Shown here: in pieces, positions 25,640 to 34,046 of the stretch
How the letters are laid out: every line of letters starts with the position of its first letter
How positions within the stretch are numbered: position 1 is the stretch's first letter
NCBI GenBank assembly: GCA_019694345.1
Contig: JAIBCA010000043.1
Coordinates: forward strand, 1-64,000
Source of the DNA: Pyrinomonadaceae bacterium
GTDB lineage: Bacteria; Acidobacteriota; Blastocatellia; Pyrinomonadales; Pyrinomonadaceae
Length of the DNA: 64,000 nucleotides
Direction of reading: 5' to 3'
The notes under the pieces: model-generated
The model's input: the letters and a program-made list of their open reading frames with translations, nothing else
Database searches by the model: none
What the model was told of the DNA's origin: nothing
Made by a program: the position numbers and the translations under genes

Positions 25640-25670
25640 CGCTAAATATCACTGTATCAACAATTTAGCG
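25640..25670. promoter_or_regulatory. Inverted repeat, candidate upstream activating sequence
   Basis: CGCTAAAT (25640-25647) and ATTTAGCG (25663-25670) are perfect 8-bp inverted arms 15 nt apart. The centre is about 68 bp upstream of the start predicted for the sigma-54 promoter. This is the usual type of site for a dimeric enhancer-binding protein; which protein binds is unknown. Confidence 0.45.
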
Positions 25671-25695
25671 GGCGACGCATGGCCATGCCACAGCT

Positions 25696-25712
25696 TTGGC
25701 ACGGGGCTTGTA
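25696..25712 (+). promoter_or_regulatory. Sigma-54 (RpoN) promoter of the GIIIAG peptide gene
   Basis: TTGGCACGGGGCTTGTA matches the -24/-12 consensus TGGCACG-N4-TTGCA at all but one fixed position (GT in place of GC at -12), with correct 12-bp GG-to-G spacing. Transcription would begin near 25723, leaving a leader of about 54 nt that includes GGAGAAGAG just before the ATG at 25777. A gene for a sigma-54 activator lies at 40151-41659. Confidence 0.7.
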
Positions 25713-25776
25713 ATAAGGGTGGCTGTACAGAGGCAATAACGCTTCGATCAGAAATTAAACTTTTGGAGAAGAGAAA

Positions 25777-26061
25777 ATGAAAAAGACAATCACAACATTC
25801 GTACTCGCAGCGATCCTTATGATCGGTTCATCGGCAGCTTTCGCAGGAGACGGTATCATCATCGCCGGCCTGGCAAACGACCCCTGCGTTCAGAACGATA
25901 ACACCGCGAAGACGGGAACGACCTCGTCGAGCAAGGACGGCATCATCATCGCCGGCTTCACGGGCATCATCATCGCCGGTTTCACGGGTATCATCATCGC
26001 CGGCTTTGGCGAAGGTAAGGACGAGGCTCCGGTCAACTGCGGCATCATCATCGCCGGATAA
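25777..26061 (+). CDS. Secreted short peptide with five GIIIAG repeats, undescribed
   Basis: A 94-residue protein with a clear signal peptide (cleaved after AFA, residue 23). The predicted mature part is about 71 residues. It contains the hexapeptide GIIIAG five times, at residues 26-31, 55-60, 63-68, 71-76 and 89-94. The middle three form an 8-residue (24-bp) tandem GIIIAGFT repeat. The first copy begins just after the cleavage site and the last is the exact C-terminus. A Ser/Thr/Lys/Asn-rich spacer (35-53) and two cysteines (37, 88), possibly a disulphide, separate the copies. At DNA level each copy is close to GGCATCATCATCGCCGG. A strong ribosome binding site, a sigma-54 promoter and a strong terminator show a dedicated transcription unit. 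I recognise no family; Gly-flanked isoleucine runs suggest beta-strand assembly (amyloid-like or surface-active), which is speculation. Confidence 0.82.
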   Translation: MKKTITTFVLAAILMIGSSAAFAGDGIIIAGLANDPCVQNDNTAKTGTTSSSKDGIIIAGFTGIIIAGFTGIIIAGFGEGKDEAPVNCGIIIAG

Positions 26062-26107
26062 ATACGGTTACATCCCACTCGCGAGGGGGTGAATACCTCA
26101 CACTTAC

Positions 26108-26137
26108 GGCCCGTTTCGAAAGAGACGGGCCTTTTTT
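26108..26137 (+). terminator. Strong intrinsic terminator after the GIIIAG peptide gene
   Basis: GGCCCGTTTC-GAAA-GAGACGGGCC forms a 10-bp stem (one G-U pair) with a GAAA tetraloop and is followed by six T residues. The T-run overlaps the stop codon of the convergent cysteine desulfurase gene. Confidence 0.9.
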
Positions 26138-27326
26138 ATTTCCCGGCGGTCGATGACCTGGCGGGATTGAGTTTGCGAAGGTTTTCGACCGCGGCGGGCA
26201 GGACCTCGAGAACGTGATCGACGTCGTCGTCGGTATTGAATTTACCGAAACTGAAACGGATCGCACCGCGGGCCAGCGAATCGTCGCGGCCGAGAGCCTT
26301 GATCACCCGCGAAGGCTCGATCGATCCTGACGAGCACGCGGAACCGGTCGAAACGGCGACCCCGTGCATATCGAGATTGATGAGCAGGCCTTCGCCCTCG
26401 ACCCCATCAAATGAAATATTTGAGACATTTGGGACGCGTTCTGCCCCAAGGCCGTTGACGACGATGTCGGGTATCGCCTCGCAGACGCGGCTTTCGAACC
26501 GGTCTCGCATCGCTTGCAGGTTGGAACCGACGGTTGAGAGCTCAGATCGGGCGATAGAGCTCGCTTCGCCAATGGCCACAATGTTTGCGACCGGTTCGGT
26601 CCCGGCCCGCAGGCCCCGCTCTTGGCGTCCGCCGATATTTTGAGCGTGAAGCCGCGTGCCGCGGCGAACGTAAAGTGCCCCGGAGCCTTTCGGCGCATAG
26701 ATCTTGTGGGCCGAGATCGACAGCAGATCGCATCCGATCGCCTCGACGTCGATCGAGACCTTGCCGGCGGCCTGGATCGCGTCGGTGTGAAACCATATCT
26801 TGCGTCCGGCTTCACGCAGGCCGCGGACGATACGGCCGATCTCTTCGACCGGCTGAATGGTACCGATCTCATTATTCGCCATCATTACGGTGATGAGTAT
26901 CGTTTCGTCGGTTATCGCATTTCGCAGATCCTCGGCCCGGACGACGCCGTTCGAGTAAACGGGCAGCCGCGTGACGCTGTAACCGCGTGCTTCGAGATCC
27001 TCGCAAACGTTCTTCACGGCCGAGTGCTCGAACGCCGAAGTGATGATGTGTTTCCCGTATTTTTCATTTGCCTCGACAAGGCCGCGAATAGCGAGATTGT
27101 TGGATTCGGTGCCGCCGGAGGTGAAAATGACCTCATTCGGCCGCGCATTGATCAGTTCGGCGACCTGGTGACGAGCCTTGTCGATGGCAGCACGAGCCTT
27201 TTGACCCTGAAAGTGGATGCTCGATGCATTGCCGTAAAACTCCGAAAAATACGGGAGCATCGCCGCAACGACCGCGGGATCGGCCGCCGTCGAAGCGCTG
27301 TTGTCCAAATAAACACGTCGAAACAT
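26136..27326 (-). CDS. Cysteine desulfurase (IscS/NifS type)
   Basis: This 396-residue PLP enzyme of aminotransferase class V takes sulfur from cysteine for Fe-S clusters or thio-modification. Marks are YLDNSASTAADP at the N-terminus, FTSGGTESNNLAI, EHSAVKN, the PLP lysine in SAHKIYAPKGSGALYV, and the active-site cysteine in STGSACSSGSIEPS within a long mobile loop, which places it in group I (IscS/NifS). No iscU, suf or thiI gene is adjacent. It may support Fe-S needs of the divergent radical SAM protein 221 bp away, but this is only suggested by position. Confidence 0.95.
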   Translation of the reverse strand: MFRRVYLDNSASTAADPAVVAAMLPYFSEFYGNASSIHFQGQKARAAIDKARHQVAELINARPNEVIFTSGGTESNNLAIRGLVEANEKYGKHIITSAFEHSAVKNVCEDLEARGYSVTRLPVYSNGVVRAEDLRNAITDETILITVMMANNEIGTIQPVEEIGRIVRGLREAGRKIWFHTDAIQAAGKVSIDVEAIGCDLLSISAHKIYAPKGSGALYVRRGTRLHAQNIGGRQERGLRAGTEPVANIVAIGEASSIARSELSTVGSNLQAMRDRFESRVCEAIPDIVVNGLGAERVPNVSNISFDGVEGEGLLINLDMHGVAVSTGSACSSGSIEPSRVIKALGRDDSLARGAIRFSFGKFNTDDDVDHVLEVLPAAVENLRKLNPARSSTAGK

Positions 27327-27458
27327 AAGTAGATGCTATCACAGCCATAAATGGCCAAACGACAAGTTCATCACATCGGGGCGACGATAATCAAACGGGT
27401 AACGCAACAATCTCTGCTGACATCTAATGCCTGAACGTGGTCGGTCGGCCGATGTATG

Positions 27459-27487
27459 TTGCCGAAAGTGCGGCATTAGCGTAAATT
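27459..27487 (+). promoter_or_regulatory. Candidate promoter for the radical SAM operon
   Basis: TTGCCG, a 17-bp spacer and TAAATT lie about 60 bp upstream of the radical SAM start codon. The match is moderate at both hexamers. Confidence 0.4.
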
Positions 27488-27547
27488 ATAAGGTGGTGTT
27501 ATACAGGCGAGAGTTGCCTTGGCGACGGCCCGGTAGAGGTTTATAAA

Positions 27548-28708
27548 ATGGATTTTGCAACAAAAGAGATCTTTAAGCGATACGCGAGCATATTGGTCGG
27601 AAAACCGATCTCGCCCGTGTTTCTCAACATTCTGGTCACGAGCGTCTGCGATATGCGATGTACGCATTGCTTTTTCACTGACGAGCTCGACGACCGCCCG
27701 CGCAAGAAACTGCAGATGAAAACGCACGAGATCGAACGGATCTCTGAAACCCTCGGCGGAAACCTCGGGGTGCTCGTACTTGCCGGCGGAGAGCCTTTCA
27801 CGCGAAAAGACCTGCCGCAGATCGTCCGGGCGTTTTACGAGAACAACAAACTTGACTCGGTCTATCTGATGTCGAACGGCCAGATCCATCCGCGCATCTT
27901 TCCCGATGTGGCACAGATCATGGACGAATGCCCGAACCTCAACGTCAGCGTGGCGCTCGGTATCGACGGCATGAAAGAGGCACACGAAAAGATCCGACGC
28001 AAAGAGGGAAGTTGGGACAAGGCGATCCATACGGCACGGACGCTGCAGCAGATGAAGAAGGAGCAGTATCCGCGCCTCGACATTCAAACATGTACGTGCG
28101 TAATGCACTCGAACGAAGAGACCATCTTCGACTGGTACGATTTCCTCAAGTACGACCTCAAGCCGGACAAGGTCAACATCAACTATATCCGCCCGCCCTC
28201 AAACGATCCGATCGAGCTCGAATTTGACCATAAGCGCTATCAGCAGCTGTCGCAGATGATCCTCGATGACACCAAGAGTGCGGCGCTCAAGAATAACTAC
28301 GGCGGCGATTCAGGTTTCTTTAAGGCGGCGGTCGACATCTATATGCACGACCTGATCGCCAAGACCAAAGAAGAGAACAAGGCCCAGCTGACGTGTTATG
28401 CCGGCAGTGCCGGTGCGGTCATTTATGATCATGGTGCACTTTCGTCCTGTGAGAATAAGGCGGATGTACTGAACCTTCGCGACTATGATTGGGACTTTCA
28501 GGCGGCGTGGAACACCGATCTGATGGCCGAACGCCGTAAAGAGGCCGGCAACGGCTGCTTCTGCACGCACGAATCGAACTGCTTTTATCCGTCGCTGCCG
28601 TTCAACGCCGGCCATCTGGTCAAGATCAAGAAATTGGAATCGCAGATGAAAAAGGCTGCCAAATCCGTCGGGTTCGAGGCAGCACGCGAAGTAGCGATGA
28701 AGGCGTAA
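27548..28708 (+). CDS. Radical SAM protein with SPASM-like C-terminus, unknown substrate
   Basis: A 386-residue protein. The radical SAM cluster motif is CDMRCTHC (CxxxCxxC) near residue 33, followed by LAGGEPFTRKDL and a TIM-barrel core. The C-terminal part has further cysteines (CYAGSAG, SSCENK, GCFCTHESNCFYPS) spaced as in SPASM domains that bind auxiliary Fe-S clusters. SPASM proteins modify peptides, proteins or lipids/sugars. The gene is 17 bp upstream of a diacylglycerol-type glycosyltransferase and apparently in the same operon, with an SDR reductase after it, which points to an envelope lipid or glycan rather than a peptide substrate. The GIIIAG peptide gene lies about 1.5 kb away in a different unit, so a link is possible but weak. 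Confidence 0.88.
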   Translation: MDFATKEIFKRYASILVGKPISPVFLNILVTSVCDMRCTHCFFTDELDDRPRKKLQMKTHEIERISETLGGNLGVLVLAGGEPFTRKDLPQIVRAFYENNKLDSVYLMSNGQIHPRIFPDVAQIMDECPNLNVSVALGIDGMKEAHEKIRRKEGSWDKAIHTARTLQQMKKEQYPRLDIQTCTCVMHSNEETIFDWYDFLKYDLKPDKVNINYIRPPSNDPIELEFDHKRYQQLSQMILDDTKSAALKNNYGGDSGFFKAAVDIYMHDLIAKTKEENKAQLTCYAGSAGAVIYDHGALSSCENKADVLNLRDYDWDFQAAWNTDLMAERRKEAGNGCFCTHESNCFYPSLPFNAGHLVKIKKLESQMKKAAKSVGFEAAREVAMKA

Positions 28709-28725
28709 ACCGAATTCGTTCGAAA

Positions 28726-29904
28726 ATGCCCCAGACCACTCCAAAGATCCTGATAATATCGTCCGACACCGGCGGCGGGCATCGCTCGGCCGCCGCGGCG
28801 ATCTCTGACGGTCTGGAAAAGTTCTGGAAAGGCGATTCGTCGGTCGTAAGGGTCATCAAGGCGGTCGAAGAGTCGCACCACGTGACGGACAAGTTGGTAA
28901 GTTTCTATAACTGGATGCTGCGTAATCGCCAGCACTGGATGAAATATCTGTATTGGTTCGTCAACAAGATCAGGCCGGAAACCCGTGAGTTCTTTCATAA
29001 ACGCTGTATGGGGTACGTTCGGGACCAGTTTGAGAAATGGTGCCCGCACGTCGTCGTCAGTGTTCATCCCCTCACCCAGCACATCTTTGCCAGGATCCTC
29101 AAGGAACTTAATCTATCGGATCAGGTTCCGCTTGTAACTGTTGTAACTGATCCATGTTACGGATTTTGGAAAGGGTGGGCCTGCGAAGATGTTTCGCTTT
29201 ATCTCGTTGCCAATGAGGACGCCCGGGATCAGCTTATCGATTACGGCATCGCGCCTTCGAAGATCAAGGTTTCCGGGATGCCCGTGAACCCGAAATTTCG
29301 CGAAGTTGACGAGAAAGACGCTCAGGACGCCCGACGTGTTTACGGCCTCGACCCCGACAAATTTACCGTTTTTGTCAATGCCGGATGGGTCGGCGGCGGC
29401 AATATCCCGCAGATCTTCCGCGAACTCGTTCGAGGCGAGCTCGACGTGCAAGCCATATTTCTTGCCGGCAAGAATGAAGAATTAAGGCTTGAGGCCGAAC
29501 AGATCGCCAAGACGGCGAAATTTCCGGTCAAGGTCATTGGCTATTCCGACGAGATCGAAAAACTGATGCACTCGGCCAACATAATGGTTTCGAAGCTCGG
29601 CGGGTTGACGACATTTGAGGCACTGGCGTGCCGTCTGCCGATCATCGCCGATGTGACCACACCGCCGATGCCCCAGGAAGCGGGCACATCCGAACTTCTT
29701 GAGCGACGCGGAGCCGGCATTTTGCTCAAAAAAAGCACGGACATCGTTCCGACCATTCAGAACCTGCTTGCCGATAGCGATGAATACTCGCGGATGAAGG
29801 CCGCGACGGTCGGGATGACAATGCCGAATTCGACCGAGCAGATCATCAAAGAGATAAATGCTCTGCTGCCGCACCCGTTCACGACGTCGCGGGCTGCCGC
29901 GTAA
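28726..29904 (+). CDS. MGDG synthase/processive diacylglycerol glycosyltransferase-like (GT28)
   Basis: A 392-residue GT-B glycosyltransferase. The N-terminal IISSDTGGGHRSAAAAI is the acceptor-site glycine motif of the MurG/MGDG synthase family, and the C-terminal VSKLGGLTTFEALACRLPII is the donor-binding motif with the EALA helix. These enzymes add galactose or glucose from UDP-sugar to diacylglycerol on the inner membrane. The exact lipid acceptor here is unknown. It is 17 bp downstream of the radical SAM gene; the SDR gene follows after 98 bp. No transmembrane helix is seen, so peripheral membrane binding is expected. Confidence 0.88.
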   Translation: MPQTTPKILIISSDTGGGHRSAAAAISDGLEKFWKGDSSVVRVIKAVEESHHVTDKLVSFYNWMLRNRQHWMKYLYWFVNKIRPETREFFHKRCMGYVRDQFEKWCPHVVVSVHPLTQHIFARILKELNLSDQVPLVTVVTDPCYGFWKGWACEDVSLYLVANEDARDQLIDYGIAPSKIKVSGMPVNPKFREVDEKDAQDARRVYGLDPDKFTVFVNAGWVGGGNIPQIFRELVRGELDVQAIFLAGKNEELRLEAEQIAKTAKFPVKVIGYSDEIEKLMHSANIMVSKLGGLTTFEALACRLPIIADVTTPPMPQEAGTSELLERRGAGILLKKSTDIVPTIQNLLADSDEYSRMKAATVGMTMPNSTEQIIKEINALLPHPFTTSRAAA

Positions 29905-30002
29905 GGTGGCACTTTTCAATTCGGCAACTTGTCAGGTCAACGCGATTTATTTAACCTCTTGATTTGGGTTCTTAGTCCTTATCTAACTCGGAGAACTTAG
30001 TT

Positions 30003-30752
30003 TTGAGCTTATTACTGGAAGGAAAGCGTGCGTTCGTATCAGGCGGAACGCGAGGAATCGGTGCTGCGATATGTGAGGTATTCGCGCGTGAGGGTGCGGA
30101 TGTCGCTTTCAACTATCATTCCAGCGACGCTCTCGCCGACGAGGTCCGTGCAAAGATCGAAGCCCACGGCCGCCGTGCTCTCAGCTACAAGATCTCAGTG
30201 ACCGATCGCTACGGCATGAAGCACATTGCACGCGAGATCAAGGACGCGTGGGGGCCGATCAACATTCTGGTCAATAACGCGGCGGTGAACAAGGGCGACA
30301 ATTTTGCGACGACGACCGACAAATCTTGGGATTGGGTGGTCGATACCAACGTAAACAGCCTGTTTGCCGTGACCAAGCCGTTTTACAAGCAGATGATCCG
30401 CGAGCGTGAGGGCTCGATCCTGAACATTACTTCGGTCGGGGCGATCCGAAGTTTGCCGACATCGGTGCATTATGCGACGTCAAAGGCGGCGATGATCGGA
30501 TTTACCAAGTGCCTATCCCGCGAGGCAGCCAATTTTGGCATTGCGGTAAATGCGATCGCGGCAGGTATCTTTGACACGGATCTCGGCCACACGTTGCCGG
30601 AAAGGCTGCTGCAGATGCACGATTTTTGGGTGGCAAAGGGCCGAGTCGGCCGGCCCGAGGAACTCGCGGAATACGCGGCTTTCATGACCAGCGACCGCAA
30701 CAGTTTCATGAGCGGTGAGATCGTCATCGTTGACGGCGGAGCGATCACTTAG
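30003..30752 (+). CDS. SDR-family oxidoreductase (FabG-like)
   Basis: A 249-residue short-chain dehydrogenase/reductase. The nucleotide-binding motif is SGGTRGIGAAI at residues 14-24, then NNAAV, the catalytic Ser in NITSV and YATSK (Tyr/Lys pair). The start is TTG at 30003, supported by GGAGAA about 10 bases upstream and by the usual distance to the glycine motif. It follows the radical SAM and glycosyltransferase genes. It resembles 3-oxoacyl-ACP reductase; notably the fab cluster at 53-57 kb lacks fabG, but many SDRs have other substrates. A strong terminator follows. Confidence 0.9.
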   Translation: MSLLLEGKRAFVSGGTRGIGAAICEVFAREGADVAFNYHSSDALADEVRAKIEAHGRRALSYKISVTDRYGMKHIAREIKDAWGPINILVNNAAVNKGDNFATTTDKSWDWVVDTNVNSLFAVTKPFYKQMIREREGSILNITSVGAIRSLPTSVHYATSKAAMIGFTKCLSREAANFGIAVNAIAAGIFDTDLGHTLPERLLQMHDFWVAKGRVGRPEELAEYAAFMTSDRNSFMSGEIVIVDGGAIT

Positions 30753-30783
30753 TTTTTTGCCTGAGAAACGATCGAATTTTGCG

Positions 30784-30810
30784 AAAACCGGAGTTTAGCT
30801 CCGGTTTTTT
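30784..30810 (+). terminator. Intrinsic terminator after the SDR gene
   Basis: AAAACCGGAG and CTCCGGTTTT form a perfect 10-bp stem with a 5-nt loop, ending in six T residues. It closes the radical SAM-glycosyltransferase-SDR unit. Confidence 0.9.
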
Positions 30811-30895
30811 GCATTAATGGGTTAGAATCGTTGCGTCTCACCTAAGAACGGATCAGCGGGCGGCCTGCGGCCCGGCATCGAATGGAGAATTGAAA

Positions 30896-32851
30896 ATGAA
30901 AGTTCGGGTTGTACTCTGTCTTATCCTATCGGCGGCTATTTCGGCTAGTTTACCGGCCGGCTCATTTGATCAAAACCGCCAAACGCCGGATCCCGACCTG
31001 ATCGCAAAGCGCTTTGCGATCGAAAAGGAACTGAACGAGATCGCGGTCATTGACCGAAAGGTGATGGTGCCGATGCGAGACGGCAAGAGGATGGCAGCGG
31101 ACGTTTACCGGCCCAAGGACCCGTCGAAGAAATATCCGATCATCTTTTCGCGAACGCCTTACAATTTCAATTTCTGGGATATCAGGCTCGGGGCCCCACG
31201 TGATATGACCTCGATACTCGACGCCGTAACGCGCGGATATGCGTACGTCGTGATGAATGAACGCGGGCACTTTTTTTCAGAGGGAAATTATGACATTCTC
31301 GGGCCGCCGACGACCGATGGAGACGATGCTCTGACGTGGATGTCGTCGCAGCCGTGGTCTAACAAAAAGGTCGGCACGATCGGCTGTTCATCGACCGCGG
31401 AATGGCAAATGGCGGTCGCCGCTCGAGGAAATCCCGCATTTACGACGATGATCGCACAAGGGTTCGGGGTCGGCGTCGGGCGTGTCGGGCCATACTACGA
31501 GCAGGGAAACTGGTATCGGGGCGGGGCGGTACAGATGTTGTTCATCGCATGGCTGTATGGCGAGCAAAACCAGGTTCGTCCGATGTTTCCCGCAAATACG
31601 TCGCAGGCGGACCTGATCCGCGCGTCAAAGTCGTTCGATCTGGCACAGCAGGCTCCGCCGGTCGACTGGTCAAAGGCCCTTCGGCATTTACCGGTAAAGG
31701 ACATCATCAAGGCCGTGGACGGGCCGAACGGAATATTTGCCGACGAGATGCCGAACAGCACTGGCGGAGCGATGATACGGCGAACGCCCAATGATCCCGC
31801 ATGGTATAAGGGCGGACTGTTTCACGACAACATGAGGATCAACATTCCCGGATTCTGGTTCATGTCATGGTACGACGTGTCGGTCGGGCCGAATCTGGCA
31901 TTATTCAATCATGTAAGAAAGACGGCGAGTCCCGATATCGCCGATAAACAATATGCGGTGATCGCCCCCACGCTGCACTGCAGCTACACACGTGCAGCCG
32001 AAAACACAGTGGTCGGCGAGCGAAGCATGGGCGACGCCCGACTGGATTACAGTGCCCTGACGTACGGCTGGTTCGATCACTTTTTGAAGGGCGAGAAGAA
32101 CGACATTCTAAATATGCCGAAGGTCCGCTATTTCACAATGGGCAGCAATAAATGGCAATCGTCCGACCAATGGCCGCCCAAGGGGGCCGAGCCGATGAAG
32201 TTCTATCTTTCGAGCGGAGGCAAGGCAAACTCGGCCAAAGGCGATGGTGTACTTGCCTTGGCACCGCCGGCTGCCGATTATCCCGACAGTTTCGACTACG
32301 ATCCGATGAACCCCGTACCTTCGTTTGGCGGAAACGTCTGCTGCACGGGTAATGCGGTCACGGGCGGGTCGTGGGACCAAAGCAAGATGGAAGAACGGCA
32401 GGACATTCTCGTTTACAGTTCTGATGTGCTCAAGGAGGGGATCGAACTGAGCGGTTCGATCGACCTGACGCTGTATGTATCGTCGAGCGCCAAAGATACG
32501 GACTTTACGGTCAAGCTGATCGACGTCGATGAGAACGGCAAGGCATGGAACCTGGACGAGACGATCCAGAGAATGCGTTATCGCGACGGATATGAAAAAC
32601 CGCTGGCGTGGATGGAGACAGGAAAGGTCTACAAAGTTGTATTCCAGCCGATGACGACGAGCAACTATTTCGCTCCGGGCCACCGTATCAGGATCGAGAT
32701 ATCGAGCAGTAATTTTCCCCGATTTGACCGGAATATGAATACGGGCGGGAACAATTATGATGAAGTGACGGGCGTTACGGCCCGAAATTCGGTCCATCAC
32801 TCAAAGCAGTATCCGGCCGAGCTGACGATCACGGTGGTTAAGAAGAAGTGA
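30896..32851 (+). CDS. Secreted CocE/NonD-family hydrolase, second copy
   Basis: About 651 residues from ATG 30896, which has GGAG 8 bases upstream; a TTG at 30890 is less likely. It has a signal peptide (about 1-24), the family start ([17 protein letters not shown]), an alpha/beta-hydrolase core and a C-terminal jelly-roll ending [16 protein letters not shown]. The nucleophile elbow reads [10 protein letters not shown], unlike the GxSYxG of the paralogue at 17732-19681 and most CocE proteins, so substrate choice may differ. It is preceded by a terminator and stands alone. Family membership is firm; the substrate is unknown. Confidence 0.88.
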   Translation: MKVRVVLCLILSAAISASLPAGSFDQNRQTPDPDLIAKRFAIEKELNEIAVIDRKVMVPMRDGKRMAADVYRPKDPSKKYPIIFSRTPYNFNFWDIRLGAPRDMTSILDAVTRGYAYVVMNERGHFFSEGNYDILGPPTTDGDDALTWMSSQPWSNKKVGTIGCSSTAEWQMAVAARGNPAFTTMIAQGFGVGVGRVGPYYEQGNWYRGGAVQMLFIAWLYGEQNQVRPMFPANTSQADLIRASKSFDLAQQAPPVDWSKALRHLPVKDIIKAVDGPNGIFADEMPNSTGGAMIRRTPNDPAWYKGGLFHDNMRINIPGFWFMSWYDVSVGPNLALFNHVRKTASPDIADKQYAVIAPTLHCSYTRAAENTVVGERSMGDARLDYSALTYGWFDHFLKGEKNDILNMPKVRYFTMGSNKWQSSDQWPPKGAEPMKFYLSSGGKANSAKGDGVLALAPPAADYPDSFDYDPMNPVPSFGGNVCCTGNAVTGGSWDQSKMEERQDILVYSSDVLKEGIELSGSIDLTLYVSSSAKDTDFTVKLIDVDENGKAWNLDETIQRMRYRDGYEKPLAWMETGKVYKVVFQPMTTSNYFAPGHRIRIEISSSNFPRFDRNMNTGGNNYDEVTGVTARNSVHHSKQYPAELTITVVKKK

Positions 32852-32900
32852 AAGCGGAGTCAGGCTTGCTCACGAAGACCAGAGTCAGGCCTGCGTTGGT

Positions 32901-33386
32901 TTAGTTCTCAAGGCGATCTTTGGCTTTGGCGACGAATATCTTGATCATTTCGGCGATGCGTTTGTTCATCTCGCTGCTGATCAGGCTTTCGCCGGCGAGA
33001 CCTGCCAGGAAATGCAGGTCGCGGGCGGACTTGCGCCGGAGTTCGACCAGCTGCGAAAAATGGACATTCGTTACGCCTTTGGCTTTTTCGAAAAAGTCAG
33101 CGGAATACCTCAGGAAATTTTCGGCTTCGGTCCTGAGCGGCGACCATTCGATCCGCTCTTCGTTTGCCTCGACCAATTCGACCGCAAATTTTTGCAGCAT
33201 CTGCCCGACGACAGGTATCTCGGCCTGGATCCGCCAATGTGCGATACCCTTCGCGTCGGTATGTATTTGAGAGATCCCGGGCATCAACGCCGCGAAATTT
33301 GAAATGTCCGAGAAAAAATCCCGAACGCGATCGATGCCGGAATTTAGCTCGATCACGCCCGAATAGCCTGCCTTTACGGTAAACAT
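32901..33386 (-). CDS. SRPBCC-family (polyketide cyclase/CoxG-like) lipid-binding protein
   Basis: A protein of about 161 residues with the START/SRPBCC fold pattern. It has an N-terminal strand (VIELNSGIDRVRDFFSDIS), PGI/IPVVGQM turns, a WSPL strand and a long C-terminal helix. The ATG at 33386 has GGAG 7 bases upstream. These domains bind hydrophobic ligands or act in membrane/coenzyme pathways; no specific partner is adjacent. It is convergent with the second CocE gene. Confidence 0.75.
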   Translation of the reverse strand: MFTVKAGYSGVIELNSGIDRVRDFFSDISNFAALMPGISQIHTDAKGIAHWRIQAEIPVVGQMLQKFAVELVEANEERIEWSPLRTEAENFLRYSADFFEKAKGVTNVHFSQLVELRRKSARDLHFLAGLAGESLISSEMNKRIAEMIKIFVAKAKDRLEN

Positions 33387-33683
33387 CAAAATACTCCGTT
33401 ATCTATCTTCAGCAACGTTGTCACGGTCGAGTGATGGTGCCAAATTCGAGTCGAATACGTCACGACGACCGAGATCAGGCTTAATTGTACTCGGCGAACG
33501 GCCAGAGACCAAATTTATTGTCTTTCATGGTGGGCGTTAAGCCGAGAACTTTGACAGACATCAATGTCGCAATGCGAGCGATCACAATGGGCCTGATCTG
33601 CATCGAACAATATTAGGATGGAATAATAGTTCAGGACGTTTTGTCCAAGTAATGATATTGTGGGTGCCCACATTCAGGATCAT
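33387..33683. other. Intergenic region without recognisable gene
   Basis: These 297 bp lie between the divergent SRPBCC and zinc-ribbon genes. I see no ORF with normal codon use, no RNA gene and no convincing promoter pair; a TTGACA at about 33552 lacks a suitable -10. Confidence 0.5.
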
Positions 33684-33884
33684 ATGCCGAAAGACTCAAA
33701 AAGCGATTGCCCTAAATGCGGGGCGTTGAGCATCAAGGACTGGCAAGAATTGACGGGGGACGAGAAGATGATCGTCAGCCGTCTGCCGGCAGCCAGGGCG
33801 TTTACGCCGGCCGAACGCAAACGGCATCGGTTCTGCACACGTTGCTGGTTCGAGGAGATCGAGCCGCGCGAGCATCGAGCATGA
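33684..33884 (+). CDS. Small zinc-ribbon protein, unknown function
   Basis: A protein of about 66 residues. CPKCGAL near the N-terminus and CTRCWFEE near the C-terminus form two CxxC knuckles 45 residues apart, a probable zinc ribbon. The middle is helical and charged. The ATG at 33684 has AGGA 5 bases upstream; an in-frame GTG at 33660 is less likely. No partner is evident. Confidence 0.6.
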   Translation: MPKDSKSDCPKCGALSIKDWQELTGDEKMIVSRLPAARAFTPAERKRHRFCTRCWFEEIEPREHRA

Positions 33885-34046
33885 CGCCGCGGCATCACTG
33901 CTCAGCCGTCGTTGAGCCGGATCGGAAATTAGTTGTAAAATCCCGAAAACGAATCATTCCAATTACTTGTTTTAGCCAGGACGCTTTTGCCCAAAAGTGG
34001 CCGCTACCTAACAGAATATCCGTGAGTGCCGCAGATCTGAGACGTT

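Noticed and set aside
25890-26061. GIIIAG repeats as a CRISPR or minisatellite array
   Set aside because: Copies are too few, unevenly spaced and lie within a coding frame with a signal peptide.
25890-26078. Antisense ORF in the GIIIAG gene (PAMMMP repeats)
   Set aside because: It is the reverse reading of the same DNA repeat; the plus strand has a signal peptide, ribosome binding site, promoter and terminator.
33540-33580. TTGACA as promoter of the zinc-ribbon gene
   Set aside because: No acceptable -10 hexamer lies at 16-18 bp.
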